The notes under the pieces were generated by a model that worked only from the letters and a program-made list of their open reading frames with translations, was not told the origin of the DNA and searched no databases. Shown here one piece after another: positions 1 to 9,137 of a DNA stretch of 64,000 bases. The stretch lies in NCBI GenBank assembly GCA_004134995.1, contig REGP01000007.1:62001-126000 (forward strand), given 5' to 3'. The position numbers were made by a program, and so were the translations under genes. This stretch comes from Oxalobacteraceae bacterium CAVE-383. Its GTDB lineage: Bacteria > Pseudomonadota > Gammaproteobacteria > Burkholderiales > Burkholderiaceae_D. Each line of letters starts with the position of its first letter. Position 1 is the first letter of the stretch.

Positions 1-736
1 GCAGCGCCAGCTCGAGGCCCAGGACCACGAGGAAGAGGAGAAAGCCGCGGCGGAAAACTTTCGGGCTGATCTTCTGCCGCACAATCGAGCCCAGCCACAT
101 GCCGGCGAGAGCGGGAAGAACCGCCAGCAGCGACAGGCCAAGCTGGTCAAGCCGGAACGCGCCTTGGCTGAAGAGCCCTCCTGCGAGCGCAACCGTGGAG
201 ACCGTAAACGAAAGGCCAAGGGCCTGCACGAGTTCATCTTTCTGAAGTCCCAACGACTGCACATAAGGCACGGCCGGAAGCGTGAAGACACCGGTGGCGC
301 CGGTCAGCAACCCGGTAATCATGCCGATGAGGGGCGAAAGCCAGGACTCGAACCGTTCCGGCACCGAGAGCGTCGGCAGGAACAGTGCATAGGCCGCATA
401 GGCGATCAGGGCAAGCCCCAGCGCACGTCCCGACCAGACAGGGTCAACGATTACCAGCAGTCGCGCCCCTAGAACGGTGCCGATCACGATGCAGAGCATC
501 ATTGCCCACAACCGCCGCATGAGGCGGAGTGTGTCTCGGCCCGCCAGCATTTGCCACACGTTGGTCACGAAGGATGGAATGATCAGGATCGCCGCGGCCG
601 CAAGCGGCGACATGGCGGCCCCAAGCACGCCCATGGCAACCGTTGGCAAGCCCATACCGGTCACGCCTTTAACGACACCGGCTCCGAGAAACGTGGCAAA
701 GAGCAGGCAGATCAATTCAATGGTCAGAGTATTCAT
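1..736 (-). CDS. TauE/SafE-family membrane permease (3' end outside window)
   Basis: Reading leftward from an ATG at 736, the frame stays open to the window edge (245 codons), so the C-terminus is missing. The protein is almost wholly hydrophobic with repeated membrane segments. It carries two glycine-rich family motifs, GAGVVKGVTGMGLP near the N-terminus and GMITGLLTGATGVFTLPAVP near residue 145, which mark the two halves of the TauE/SafE (sulfite exporter/anion permease) fold. Family members export or import sulfite, sulfoacetate or other organic anions; the substrate cannot be read here. A LysR gene is divergent 92 bp away and is the likely regulator. Confidence 0.85.
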   Translation of the reverse strand, partial: MNTLTIELICLLFATFLGAGVVKGVTGMGLPTVAMGVLGAAMSPLAAAAILIIPSFVTNVWQMLAGRDTLRLMRRLWAMMLCIVIGTVLGARLLVIVDPVWSGRALGLALIAYAAYALFLPTLSVPERFESWLSPLIGMITGLLTGATGVFTLPAVPYVQSLGLQKDELVQALGLSFTVSTVALAGGLFSQGAFRLDQLGLSLLAVLPALAGMWLGSIVRQKISPKVFRRGFLLFLVVLGLELAL

Positions 737-828
737 AGGGCCATTACACATCCGGCCGGAAGCTGGCACAATGCGGTTTTTCCGATACCTCCTTCGGATT
801 TACCGAAGGCATCTGTTTTGGAGGGTGT

Positions 829-1713
829 ATGAGATTCGATCTCACGGATCTGCGTCTGTTCGTTTGCGTGGTCGATGCCGGCAGCATTACGGCCGGGGCC
901 AGACAGGCAAATCTCGCATTGGCCTCGGCAAGCGAGCGCATCGGCAACATCGAATCGGATGCCGGCGTCGCCCTGCTTGAAAGAAGCCGCACGGGGGTGG
1001 TGACCACCGAGGCGGGGGAGGCGCTGGCGCATCATGCGCGCCTGATACTCAGGCAGCACAACCTCTTGCAGGGAGAGCTGCGTGACTTTGGCGCCGGCGC
1101 GCGCGGTACGCTGCTGTTGTATGCGAACACGGCAGCGCTGACGGGTTTTCTGCCGCAGAGGCTCGCGCCGTGGCTGGCGCAGCGTCCACGCCTGAACATT
1201 GATCTGAGAGAGCGTACGAGTGCCGAAATCGTGAAGATGATCGGCGCAGGGCTGGCCGAAGCGGGTGTGGTATCGGATGCGGTAGACCCCGCAGGCCTCG
1301 CAATCCAGCCGGTCACCAGCGACCATCTCGTCCTGATTGTTCCTGCTGCGCACCGGCTCGCCGGATCGAAGGCGGTCCGCTTTGCCGACATCACGGGTGA
1401 GCAGTTCGTTGGCCTGGAGGCCGGAAGTGCGCTTCAGGACCATATCGACGAACATGCCGCCGATCTGCGCAAGACGCTGGCATTGCGTATCCGCATGAAG
1501 ACCTTCGAGGGGTCGTGCCAGATGGTGTCGCAGGGGGTGGGGGTGGCGATCGTTCCGCAGGGAGCCGCAAAGCGCTTTCGGGGCAGGTATCCGTTCAGGA
1601 CCCTCGCGATCAGCGATGATTGGGCGCGCAGGCAGCTCTGTCTGTGCTTCCGGCAATGGCACACGCTGTCTGCGCCGATGCAAAGCCTGCTGGCGCATCT
1701 CGGCGGCGGGTGA
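829..1713 (+). CDS. LysR-family transcriptional regulator
   Basis: 294 residues, normal LysR length. The N-terminal winged helix-turn-helix starts at DLTDLRLFVCVVDAGSITAGA and runs to about residue 60; the remainder is the periplasmic-binding-like effector domain. It is divergent from the TauE/SafE permease, so the 92 bp between them probably holds a shared operator. The likely role is to sense the permease substrate or a metabolite of it. The inducer is unknown. The ATG at 829 follows GGAGGGTGT, a good ribosome-binding site. Confidence 0.9.
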   Translation: MRFDLTDLRLFVCVVDAGSITAGARQANLALASASERIGNIESDAGVALLERSRTGVVTTEAGEALAHHARLILRQHNLLQGELRDFGAGARGTLLLYANTAALTGFLPQRLAPWLAQRPRLNIDLRERTSAEIVKMIGAGLAEAGVVSDAVDPAGLAIQPVTSDHLVLIVPAAHRLAGSKAVRFADITGEQFVGLEAGSALQDHIDEHAADLRKTLALRIRMKTFEGSCQMVSQGVGVAIVPQGAAKRFRGRYPFRTLAISDDWARRQLCLCFRQWHTLSAPMQSLLAHLGGG

Positions 1714-1764
1714 ATGCCATCTGGATGTCCCGGCCGAAAAGGTCCATGCCGCTCTATTGTTCGT

Positions 1765-3225
1765 TCACAATTGCGCCCTCGACAGGCTGACGCACCTGCG
1801 CGCCAGGATATCGGTCGGATCCAGCACCATCACACTTTCGCCGGCCACCGAAAAATGATCGCTCTGCGCAATCAGCAATGGCAATTCGGTGCAGCCCAGA
1901 ATGATCACCTCCGCGCCGCGTTCGGCCAGATGCGCCAATGCCTGCATCAGCTGTTCCCTGCATGCCCCTTCCAGATAGCCGGCCTTGACGCCGCGCTCGC
2001 CGTAAATCGCCTCCATCACCAAGGCCTGATGGGCATCGTCCGGCGTCAGCAGCATCAAATGCGCGGCATCCGCCACGTCCTGATAAACCCGGCTGGCGAT
2101 CGTGCCCGAGGTTGCCAGCAAACCCACCTTTTTGCGATTGCCGCAACGATCGGCGATATGGCGGGCCGTCTCGAACAGCATATTGACGATCGGAATCGAC
2201 AGATAAGGCTGAATCCGCTCGACGAAGGCATGGGCGGTGTTGCAGGGAATCGCGATCAGATCGGCGTCGCCCGCCTCCAGTTTCTTGCAGGCGGCATACA
2301 GCGCCAGCGTCGGATCGGGACCGTCGCCGATCAGCGCCGCGGTGCGGTCCGGTATCTGCGGATTGTGTTCGAGCACCAGTTTGATATGGTCCTGGTCGCG
2401 TCCGGCGGCGGTGTTGCGCACGATCTTGTCCAGGAAATCGACCGTGGCGGCCGGTCCCACGCCGCCGATCACGCCCACCTTGAACGGCTTGGCCGGGGCG
2501 TCGCCGCGGCATGACAATGCGTATTGCACATAGGCGCGATTGGCGTCGACGATGCTGACGCCGCGCGCCTGCAAGGCATCCGACACCACCGCGATTTCGG
2601 TCGCGCCGGGAAGAATCGCTTGTGCGCCCTTCTCCAGAAGATGCTCGCAGGCCCGGTGCAGCAACTCGATGGGCTCGCCTTGCAGATGCCCGGATTTGAC
2701 GCCGCTGCCGCCATAAATGGCCGGCATGACACAGCCGTCCTGCAGTTCCGCATCGGGATAGACGACCTCATATCCGCGCGCGGCGAAATAACGCTCGAAC
2801 AGGCCTTTGCTTTTGACATAGTTCGATGCCAGCACGCCGATCCTGCACGGCGCCGGATGGCGCTTGCGCAGATGCGCCAGCAGGGCATCCATGATGGAGA
2901 CCAAGGGCAGCGGGGTTTCGGCCTGCAGTTCGCCGAGGAAGGTATGGCTGATAAAGCACGGCAGCAGCACGCTGTGCACGCCGCGCGCCTCCAGTTTCCG
3001 GATCATGTCGAACACATACAGCTTCCTGCGGTTCGGGCTGCCGTTGGCTTCGCCGTCCATGCCGCCGTCCTGGAACGGCTGCTGCTCGAATACGACATCA
3101 TGTCCCGCCGCGGTTTCGCGATCGGCGGCAATCGCCTTGGCCAGCTTGAAGAACAGATCGGCGCCGGCCAGCATGCCCAGGCCGCCGACAATGCCGATGC
3201 TCTGTTTATGGTGAGTGGACAACAT
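1765..3225 (-). CDS. Fused tandem aspartate/glutamate racemase-family protein
   Basis: 486 residues from the ATG at 3225, twice the usual Asp/Glu racemase length. There are two homologous domains, about 8-240 and 248-480, each opening with a glycine-rich strand (GIVGGLGM and GVIGGVGPAAT). In the second domain both catalytic cysteines of the family are present: PCNTAH (Cys328) and GCTE (Cys445). In the first domain the first is kept (LPCFISH, Cys90) but the second is alanine (PGATE, Ala208), so that half is probably inactive or acts by another route. A HypT-like LysR gene is divergent. The substrate could be aspartate, glutamate or a related acid or hydantoin. An upstream in-frame extension is possible but lacks support. 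Confidence 0.85.
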   Translation of the reverse strand: MLSTHHKQSIGIVGGLGMLAGADLFFKLAKAIAADRETAAGHDVVFEQQPFQDGGMDGEANGSPNRRKLYVFDMIRKLEARGVHSVLLPCFISHTFLGELQAETPLPLVSIMDALLAHLRKRHPAPCRIGVLASNYVKSKGLFERYFAARGYEVVYPDAELQDGCVMPAIYGGSGVKSGHLQGEPIELLHRACEHLLEKGAQAILPGATEIAVVSDALQARGVSIVDANRAYVQYALSCRGDAPAKPFKVGVIGGVGPAATVDFLDKIVRNTAAGRDQDHIKLVLEHNPQIPDRTAALIGDGPDPTLALYAACKKLEAGDADLIAIPCNTAHAFVERIQPYLSIPIVNMLFETARHIADRCGNRKKVGLLATSGTIASRVYQDVADAAHLMLLTPDDAHQALVMEAIYGERGVKAGYLEGACREQLMQALAHLAERGAEVIILGCTELPLLIAQSDHFSVAGESVMVLDPTDILARRCVSLSRAQL

Positions 3226-3246
3226 GATTGATCCCGGATCCCGATG

Positions 3247-3273
3247 CAATGAATACAATGAATACAATGAATA
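3247..3273. repeat. Three perfect tandem copies of a 9-bp unit
   Basis: CAATGAATA is repeated three times (3247-3255, 3256-3264, 3265-3273) in the 184-bp gap between the divergent racemase-like and LysR genes. It lies 22 bp upstream of the racemase start. A short repeat here could vary promoter or leader spacing by slippage, but that is inference. Confidence 0.9.
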
Positions 3274-3409
3274 AAGCGACCATGAAAGGTTAGCCGCAAA
3301 TCCGTGCGGCATTATGCAAATTCGGGCCGGCTTCATGCATTGCGCGCATAGCGCGTCGAATATCCAATAAACTGGGGGCCTTGCCAAGGCGACGACAGGG
3401 GATTCGGCT

Positions 3410-4330
3410 GTGGATATCAAGTGGATTGAAGATTTTCTAAGCCTGGCGCAGACCCGCAACTTTTCGCGCTCGGCGGAAAACCGCGCCGTGACGCAGCCGG
3501 CATTCAGCCGGCGCATCCGCGCGCTCGAAGCCTGGGTCGGCGCCGATCTGATCGACCGCAGCACCTATCCGTTGACGCTGACGCCGGCCGGCAAGCTCTT
3601 CAGCGATTCCGCGCGCGACGCCATGCGCCTGCTCGACGATTCGCGTTCGCTGCTGCGCGGCCAGCGCGCCGACGCCAATATGCTGCGGATCGCCGCCGGC
3701 CATACTTTATCCCTGAATTTTTTTCCACTCTGGATCGAAAGCATCCGCGCGCGGCACGGCGAAATCCGGGCCCGCATCCTGCCGACCAATGTGCATGACT
3801 CGGTGCTCTCGCTGGTCGAAGGCAATTGCGATCTGTTGCTGTGCTATCACCATCCGGAACTGCCGGTCGAGCTCGACCCCGCCCGCTACGGCCATGTCTG
3901 CCTGGGCGCCGAAGTAGTGATGCCAATGTCGATTCCGGACCGCGGCGGCAATCCGATGTTTGCGCTGCCGGGCAGCAAACGCGCGCCGACGCCGGCGTTA
4001 TCGTTTACCGGCGGGTCGTTCTTTGGGCAGGTCGTCAATCTGATCCGCTCCAAGGCCAAACAGGCAAGCCATCTGAGCGCCGTCCACGAATCGGATCTGG
4101 CCGAATTGCTGAAGACCATGGCGCTGGCGGGCCACGGCCTGGCGTGGCTGCCGGAAAGCTCGATTGCGCGTGAGCGGGCCGACGGCAAACTGGTGCGGGC
4201 CGGCGGCGACGAATGGACTGTCAAACTGGAGATACGCCTGTTCCGGGCTTACGCAAATACCAACCCGGGCTTGAATGCCTTGTGGGACTTTTTGCTGAAG
4301 AACCAGGCTGCCGCAGTGCCGGCATCGTAG
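3410..4330 (+). CDS. LysR-family regulator, HypT/YjiE-like
   Basis: 306 residues, starting from GTG at 3410 after GGGGATTCGGCT. The N-terminus (KWIEDFLSLAQTRNFSRSAENRAVTQPAFSRRIRALE) closely resembles the HypT (YjiE) subgroup of LysR proteins, known in E. coli as a hypochlorite-responsive regulator. The effector domain follows from about residue 90. It is divergent from the tandem racemase gene, which is its likely target. Whether it senses an oxidant or a racemase-related metabolite cannot be read from the sequence. Confidence 0.85.
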   Translation: MDIKWIEDFLSLAQTRNFSRSAENRAVTQPAFSRRIRALEAWVGADLIDRSTYPLTLTPAGKLFSDSARDAMRLLDDSRSLLRGQRADANMLRIAAGHTLSLNFFPLWIESIRARHGEIRARILPTNVHDSVLSLVEGNCDLLLCYHHPELPVELDPARYGHVCLGAEVVMPMSIPDRGGNPMFALPGSKRAPTPALSFTGGSFFGQVVNLIRSKAKQASHLSAVHESDLAELLKTMALAGHGLAWLPESSIARERADGKLVRAGGDEWTVKLEIRLFRAYANTNPGLNALWDFLLKNQAAAVPAS

Positions 4331-4345
4331 ACATCGTCGGCTGCA

Positions 4346-4528
4346 ATGCCGGTCCGCTTCGAATGGATGTCCTATCAATAGTTTGCGGAACATCGCGGGC
4401 TCAACGTCAAGAGCATCAAGGAACTGGAGCGCGGCACCGCAAACCCGACCGTGAAAACATTGAATCAGATCGGAGAAATTTTCGGATTGGAAGTCGCCTT
4501 CGTGCGAAAGCGCAGGGAGAAAATGTAG
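4346..4528 (+). pseudogene. Remnant of an XRE/HipB-type helix-turn-helix gene
   Basis: Frame 4346-4528 reads MPVRFEWMSYQ, a TAG stop at 4379, then about 48 codons containing LNVKSIKELERGTANPTVKT and ending GEIFGLEVAFVRKRREKM before a stop. The second part matches the C-terminal helices of XRE-type HTH domains (ELERG..NPTVKTL). The N-terminal helices are missing or broken by the in-frame stop, and no intact start serves the HTH part. I read it as a decayed antitoxin-like regulator. No partner toxin gene is visible. Confidence 0.5.
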
Positions 4529-4555
4529 CGCCGGCGATCGCTGACACTTCCGGCC

Positions 4556-5467
4556 TCAATCCGCCTCGATCAGATAAGGCACCACAACTTCCCCCAGCCA
4601 GGCCATCACCGCCTGCACCCTTGGCGCCAACTGGCGCCGGTGCGCATACAGCAGCGACACCGGCATCGGACAGGCGGTAAATTCCGGCATGACCGGCACC
4701 AGCGACCCCTCGGCAAACGCTTTCCGCAAACCCAGCGTCGGCGCCTGGATGATCCCCAGCCCGGCCAGCGCGGCGGCCTGGTACGCATCGGTGCCGTTGA
4801 CGGTCACCATCGCCTGCATCGGCAGGATGCGGCAGGCGTTCTCGGCGGCGTCGAAATATTCCCATCCGGCGTCGTTGGCGGTCAGCCTCGGCGTGTAATG
4901 CACCAGCCGGTGGCGCGCCAGATCGGCCAGCGTATGCGGCACGCCGTATTCTTTCAGATAAGCGGGGCTGGCCGCGTTTTCCATCTGCATGCTGCCCAGC
5001 GGCCGCGCGACCAGATCGGAATTTCCCAGCGCGCCGACGCGCAGCAGGCAGTCGAATCCCTCATGCACCAGGTCGACGCGGCGGTCGGTGGTGCTGATGC
5101 CGATTTCCAGCAAGGGATGCGCATTCAGGAATTCGGGCAGGCGCGGAATGATGACGTCGCGCGCGATGCTGCTGGGCAAATCGATTCTGAGCCGTCCGCG
5201 CAAGCCGCCCGATATCGGTCCGAACATGGTTTGCAGTTGTTCCGTTTCGGCCAGCAATTCCTTGCAGCGCTCAAGGAACCGCTCGCCATCCTGCGTCAGG
5301 CGCACGCTGCGCGTGGTCCTTTGCAGCAGGCGCGCGCCCAAGCGGGCTTCGAGCCGCCGCACCGAAGTCGATACATGCCCCTTGGCCAGTCCCAGCTGTT
5401 CGGCGGCGCGGCTGAAGCTGCCCAGATCCGCTACCCGCGCAAAGATGCGCAGCTCATCGAAATCCAT
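4556..5467 (-). CDS. LysR-family transcriptional regulator
   Basis: 303 residues from the ATG at 5467, preceded by AAGGTG at good spacing. It has the usual LysR layout: an HTH in residues 1-60 (MDFDELRIFARVADLGSFSRAAEQLGLAKGHVSTSVRRLE read in parts) and an effector domain after about residue 88. It belongs to the large group of LysR genes divergent from oxidoreductases. The target is very probably the SDR gene at 5601. A perfect 16-bp palindrome lies between the two genes. Confidence 0.9.
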   Translation of the reverse strand: MDFDELRIFARVADLGSFSRAAEQLGLAKGHVSTSVRRLEARLGARLLQRTTRSVRLTQDGERFLERCKELLAETEQLQTMFGPISGGLRGRLRIDLPSSIARDVIIPRLPEFLNAHPLLEIGISTTDRRVDLVHEGFDCLLRVGALGNSDLVARPLGSMQMENAASPAYLKEYGVPHTLADLARHRLVHYTPRLTANDAGWEYFDAAENACRILPMQAMVTVNGTDAYQAAALAGLGIIQAPTLGLRKAFAEGSLVPVMPEFTACPMPVSLLYAHRRQLAPRVQAVMAWLGEVVVPYLIEAD

Positions 5468-5482
5468 TGAAACACCTTGATT

Positions 5483-5498
5483 GTTTTTATATAAAAAC
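5483..5498. promoter_or_regulatory. Perfect AT-rich palindrome between divergent LysR and SDR genes
   Basis: GTTTTTATATAAAAAC is a perfect 16-bp palindrome 15 bp upstream of the LysR start and about 100 bp upstream of the SDR start. Its place suits a LysR operator or an overlapping divergent promoter. Binding is inferred from position only. Confidence 0.5.
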
Positions 5499-5600
5499 AG
5501 TGTAGCCGTTTTTGATGGCTTTATCGCAGTTTAAGGAATGAATAAAGTACGCCTGTTCCACTCCCCGCTTTCCACTGTTTTACCCTTAAGGAGATTCAAA

Positions 5601-6368
5601 ATGACAACGCAAGCCAACACCATCGTCCTGATCACCGGCGGCAGCCGCGGCCTCGGGCGCAGCGCCGCCCTTCACCTGGCGCGGCGCGGCGTCGACGTGA
5701 TCCTGACGTACAAGGGCAACCAAGCCGAAGCGCAAAATGCGGTCCGCGAGATCCAGGCGCTGGGCCGCCGCGCCGTGGCGCTGCAGCTCGACGTCGGCAA
5801 CAGCAAGACTTTTGCGGCTTTTGCTGCGACGGTAAAGACCGCGCTGGCCGATACCTGGCAGCGCGGCAACTTCGACTATCTGATCAACAACGCCGGCATC
5901 GGCTACCACGCCGCCTTCGCGGAAACCACCGAGGAGCAGTTCGACGATCTCTATAACGTGCATCTGAAAGGCACGTTTTTCCTGACGCAGAAACTGCTGC
6001 CGCTGATCAAGGACGGCGGCCGCATCGTGAACCTGTCGAGCGGTCTGACCCGCTTCACATTGCCCGGCATATCCGCCTATGCCGCGATGAAAGGCGGCGT
6101 GGAAGTATTGACGCGTTACATGGCCAAGGAACTCGGTCCGCGCGGTATCGCCGTGAATACGCTGGCGCCGGGCGCCATCGAAACCGATTTCAGCGGCGGC
6201 ATGGTGCGCGACAACGCACAGATGAACGCCATGATCGCCGGCCAGACCGCGCTGGGCCGCGTCGGCCTGCCCGACGACATCGGCGGCGCCATGGCTGCCC
6301 TGCTCGATGAAGGCAACCGCTGGGTCAATGCGCAGCGCATTGAGGTGTCGGGCGGGATTCACATTTGA
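5601..6368 (+). CDS. Short-chain dehydrogenase/reductase
   Basis: 255 residues, the standard length for a classical SDR. It shows the NAD(P)-binding motif TGGSRGLG (residues 12-19), NNAG (about 97-100), the catalytic serine in NLSSG, and YAAMK as the YxxxK pair. The ATG at 5601 is chosen because AAGGAG lies at 5587-5592; an upstream in-frame ATG at 5538 would add 21 residues without a ribosome-binding site. It probably reduces a carbonyl or oxidises an alcohol in the cytosol; the substrate is unknown. The divergent LysR gene is the likely regulator. Confidence 0.9.
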   Translation: MTTQANTIVLITGGSRGLGRSAALHLARRGVDVILTYKGNQAEAQNAVREIQALGRRAVALQLDVGNSKTFAAFAATVKTALADTWQRGNFDYLINNAGIGYHAAFAETTEEQFDDLYNVHLKGTFFLTQKLLPLIKDGGRIVNLSSGLTRFTLPGISAYAAMKGGVEVLTRYMAKELGPRGIAVNTLAPGAIETDFSGGMVRDNAQMNAMIAGQTALGRVGLPDDIGGAMAALLDEGNRWVNAQRIEVSGGIHI

Positions 6369-6374
6369 GCGCGT

Positions 6375-7700
6375 TCACCGTTTTACCAGCGCCATCCGGC
6401 TGATCGCAAACGCGGCGATGCCGGCGATGAATACCGGGATCGCCGCAATCAGAAACACTTGATGCATTTCCCACTGCAGCGACAGCAAGACGCCGCCGAC
6501 CACCGGCCCGATGATCGATCCGATCCGGCCGACGCCCAGCGACCAGCCCACGCCGGTTGAACGGATCGCCGTCGGATAGGATTTCGCGGCCAGCGCGTTG
6601 GCGCCGATCTGACCCCCGACCACGCAAAATCCGGCGGCGAAAATGGTGATGATCAGCAATGGCGCCGAGGTGCCGACCATCCCCACCAGCACAATCGATA
6701 TGGCGCCGATGAAATAGATGAACGACAGCGCCCGGAAGGGCGACATCTTGTCGAACACGCGTCCCAGCATGAGCGTGCCGACCGTACCGCCGATCTGCAG
6801 CATCGAGGTGATCAGCGCCGCCGAGGATACCGATATGCCGGCGTCGCTGATGACGGTCGGCAACCAGTTCGACAGAAAATACAGGTCCATCAGGCTCATG
6901 AAGAAGACGATCCACAGCAGCAGCGTCAGCATCGTCCGCTTATCCGCAAACAACTCCCGGACCGGGAAATGCGCGGAGGCCGGTTCATCCGTCGCAAATT
7001 GCGTTGCGGCGGCATGATCGAAGGCCGGATCGATTTTCAGCAAGGTGCGCCGAATCCTGTCTTCCTGCCCGCCTTTGAGCACCAGGAAGCGCACCGATTC
7101 CGGCAGGTAGATCCATAAGCCGACGACGGCGATGCAAGGCAGCACGCCGCCGACCACAAATACCGATTTCCAGCCGAAATCCTGGATCAGCCCGGCAGCG
7201 GCCAGCCCGCCCAATGCCGCCCCCAGCGAGAAGCCGCAGAACATCCACATGACCGAGGTCGAGCGCGTCCGCTCGGGCGAAAACTCGCTGGTCAGCGCAA
7301 CCGCATTGGGCATGACGCTGCCCAGGCCGAGGCCGGTGAGCAAACGCAGCACCAGCAGGCTTTCAATCGACGTTGCGGATGCCGTCAGCAGCGACAGCAC
7401 GCCGAATACCAGCATGCCCATCAGCAGCACCGGCCGGCGGCCGAAGCGGTCGGCCAGCGGGCCGCCCAGAAGCGCGCCCAGCATCAAGCCGATCAGGCTG
7501 GCGGAAAACACCGGCGCCAGCGCGGCCCGGCTGACGTGGAAGGTCTTGATGATCGCCGGCGCGACATAGCCGATCGCCTGCGTATCGAAGCCGTCGAGAA
7601 AAACGGCCAGGGCGCACATGGCCGTGACCGCGAGCTGGTATTTTCCGAATTTGCGCTGGTCGATGAAATCGCGCACATCGATGGATGATGTCCTGTTCAA
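6375..7700 (-). CDS. MFS transporter, aromatic acid:H+ symporter type
   Basis: 441 residues with 12 hydrophobic segments. The first segment contains the LDGFDTQAIGY signature of the AAHS group (PcaK/BenK-like). The loop between helices 2 and 3 has the MFS motif GGPLADRFGRRPVL. The start is TTG at 7700, set by AAGGAG six bases upstream; no ATG competes. It probably imports an aromatic acid. It follows the FAD monooxygenase gene by 41 bp in the same direction, so the two likely form an operon that takes up and hydroxylates one compound, under the divergent LysR at 9138. Confidence 0.9.
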   Translation of the reverse strand: MNRTSSIDVRDFIDQRKFGKYQLAVTAMCALAVFLDGFDTQAIGYVAPAIIKTFHVSRAALAPVFSASLIGLMLGALLGGPLADRFGRRPVLLMGMLVFGVLSLLTASATSIESLLVLRLLTGLGLGSVMPNAVALTSEFSPERTRSTSVMWMFCGFSLGAALGGLAAAGLIQDFGWKSVFVVGGVLPCIAVVGLWIYLPESVRFLVLKGGQEDRIRRTLLKIDPAFDHAAATQFATDEPASAHFPVRELFADKRTMLTLLLWIVFFMSLMDLYFLSNWLPTVISDAGISVSSAALITSMLQIGGTVGTLMLGRVFDKMSPFRALSFIYFIGAISIVLVGMVGTSAPLLIITIFAAGFCVVGGQIGANALAAKSYPTAIRSTGVGWSLGVGRIGSIIGPVVGGVLLSLQWEMHQVFLIAAIPVFIAGIAAFAISRMALVKR

Positions 7701-7741
7701 TGCTGTCTCCTTTTATTATTGATTGCATTTTTTGGCTGGCG

Positions 7742-9004
7742 CTACCGTGCAACGGCTTTTCCCCGATTCAGCACGTCCTTGTTGAATCCCGCGACGTTCT
7801 TGTAATTCTCCGAAATGGCCCGCAGTTCTTCCTGGCTGATCACATCCTCGATCTTGCCGAAGCGCTTGCCGCCGGTGAGATCGTAGACCTTCTGCAAAAT
7901 GGCGTCGGGCGGCGCCTTGCGATTCATCAGCACCACGTCGCCGGTTTCCTTGCGGCGAATATCGTCATAGACGCTCAGCGCCTGCGCGTTGAGGCCGAAG
8001 CGCTTGAACTGCGCCACCAGGCACGGCGAATCGAGGATGGCCTGGCCGGCGCCGTTCGAGCCGCGCGGTATCATCGGATGCGCGGCGTCGCCCAGCAGCG
8101 TCACGCGCTCGAAACTCCAGCGCGGCAGCGGATCCTGATCGACCATGGGATAGACCAGGATATTTTGCGTAGCCTCGATCATGGCGGCGACATCGAGCCA
8201 ATCGAAATGCCAATCGGCATAGGTCGGGAAAAAGTCGTCCAGCTTGCCGATGCCGTTCCAGTCGCGCCGCGCCGGCTCCGGCGAGGCCAGCTCCGCGAGC
8301 CAGTTGACCAGTTGGTTGCCCTCGGCGTCGATGGCGTCGCGGATCGGATAGATCACCATTTTCCCGACCGGGAACCAGCCCGCGCGGACCATGCATGCGC
8401 CGCTCAGGAACGGCTTCACCGCCACCGTGCCGCGCCACATATTGACGCCCGAATAACGCGGCGCGCCTTCGTTCGGATGCAAAGCCTTGCGCACCACGGA
8501 ATGCACGCCGTCGCATGCCACCAGAATTTCCGCGCGGGCATCGTCGCGCGCTTCGCCGGCCGGACCGGTGAAATGCGCGGTCACGCCTTCCTTATCTTGT
8601 TCGAAACCGGTGCAGCGATGGCCTTCGAGTACGGCGTCATGGCCGAGCCGCTGCCGCACCGCTTCCAGCAGGATGCCCTGCAGATCGCCGCGATGGATGG
8701 AAAATTGCGGCCAGTTGTAGCCCGCATAGCGCCCCGCCGGTTCGCTATAGATGAACTGGCCGTGCTGATTGAAAAAGGCGGAATCCTTGGTGGTGACCGC
8801 GACGGCGGCCAACTTTTCCAGCAAGCCGAAACGCTCCAGTTCGCGCACCGCGTGCGGCAACAGATTGATGCCGACGCCGAGCGCGCTGAGCTGCGCCGCG
8901 CTTTCATAGACGCGGCATGAAATTCCCGCTTCATGCAGATTCAGCGCCAGCGTCAATCCGCCGATGCCCGCACCGATGATGGCGACATCGCAGTCTTTTT
9001 GCAT
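7742..9004 (-). CDS. FAD-dependent aromatic monooxygenase (salicylate/hydroxybenzoate hydroxylase-like)
   Basis: 420 residues, typical of group A flavoprotein hydroxylases. It has the FAD dinucleotide motif GAGIGG at residues 10-15, the VACDGVHS (DG) motif near 165 and LLGDAAHPM (GD) near 300. The expected reaction is NAD(P)H-dependent ring hydroxylation in the cytosol. It is co-transcribed with an aromatic-acid MFS transporter and divergent from a LysR gene. The ATG at 9004 follows GGAGAAATGC. The exact substrate is not determinable. Confidence 0.85.
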   Translation of the reverse strand: MQKDCDVAIIGAGIGGLTLALNLHEAGISCRVYESAAQLSALGVGINLLPHAVRELERFGLLEKLAAVAVTTKDSAFFNQHGQFIYSEPAGRYAGYNWPQFSIHRGDLQGILLEAVRQRLGHDAVLEGHRCTGFEQDKEGVTAHFTGPAGEARDDARAEILVACDGVHSVVRKALHPNEGAPRYSGVNMWRGTVAVKPFLSGACMVRAGWFPVGKMVIYPIRDAIDAEGNQLVNWLAELASPEPARRDWNGIGKLDDFFPTYADWHFDWLDVAAMIEATQNILVYPMVDQDPLPRWSFERVTLLGDAAHPMIPRGSNGAGQAILDSPCLVAQFKRFGLNAQALSVYDDIRRKETGDVVLMNRKAPPDAILQKVYDLTGGKRFGKIEDVISQEELRAISENYKNVAGFNKDVLNRGKAVAR

Positions 9005-9137
9005 GCATTTCTCCTTGATGGCTGTTTTTGCTTTCCGCGTACAGGCGCGGGTTTCGCGATACAGGCATTACATACCTTGTTAAAGTATTATGGAAATTTG
9101 AATATGATATGAATTAATAATTGTTTATTATGAATTT

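Noticed and set aside
164..980. Short plus-strand frames near the left edge
   Set aside because: They lie antisense to the TauE/SafE permease, which runs off the window and so has no stop here.
1..1713. Possible recent transfer of the first 1.7 kb because codon use looks a little different from the rest
   Set aside because: The impression is weak, the stretch is short and no mobile-element boundary is visible; a codon-usage calculation would be needed.
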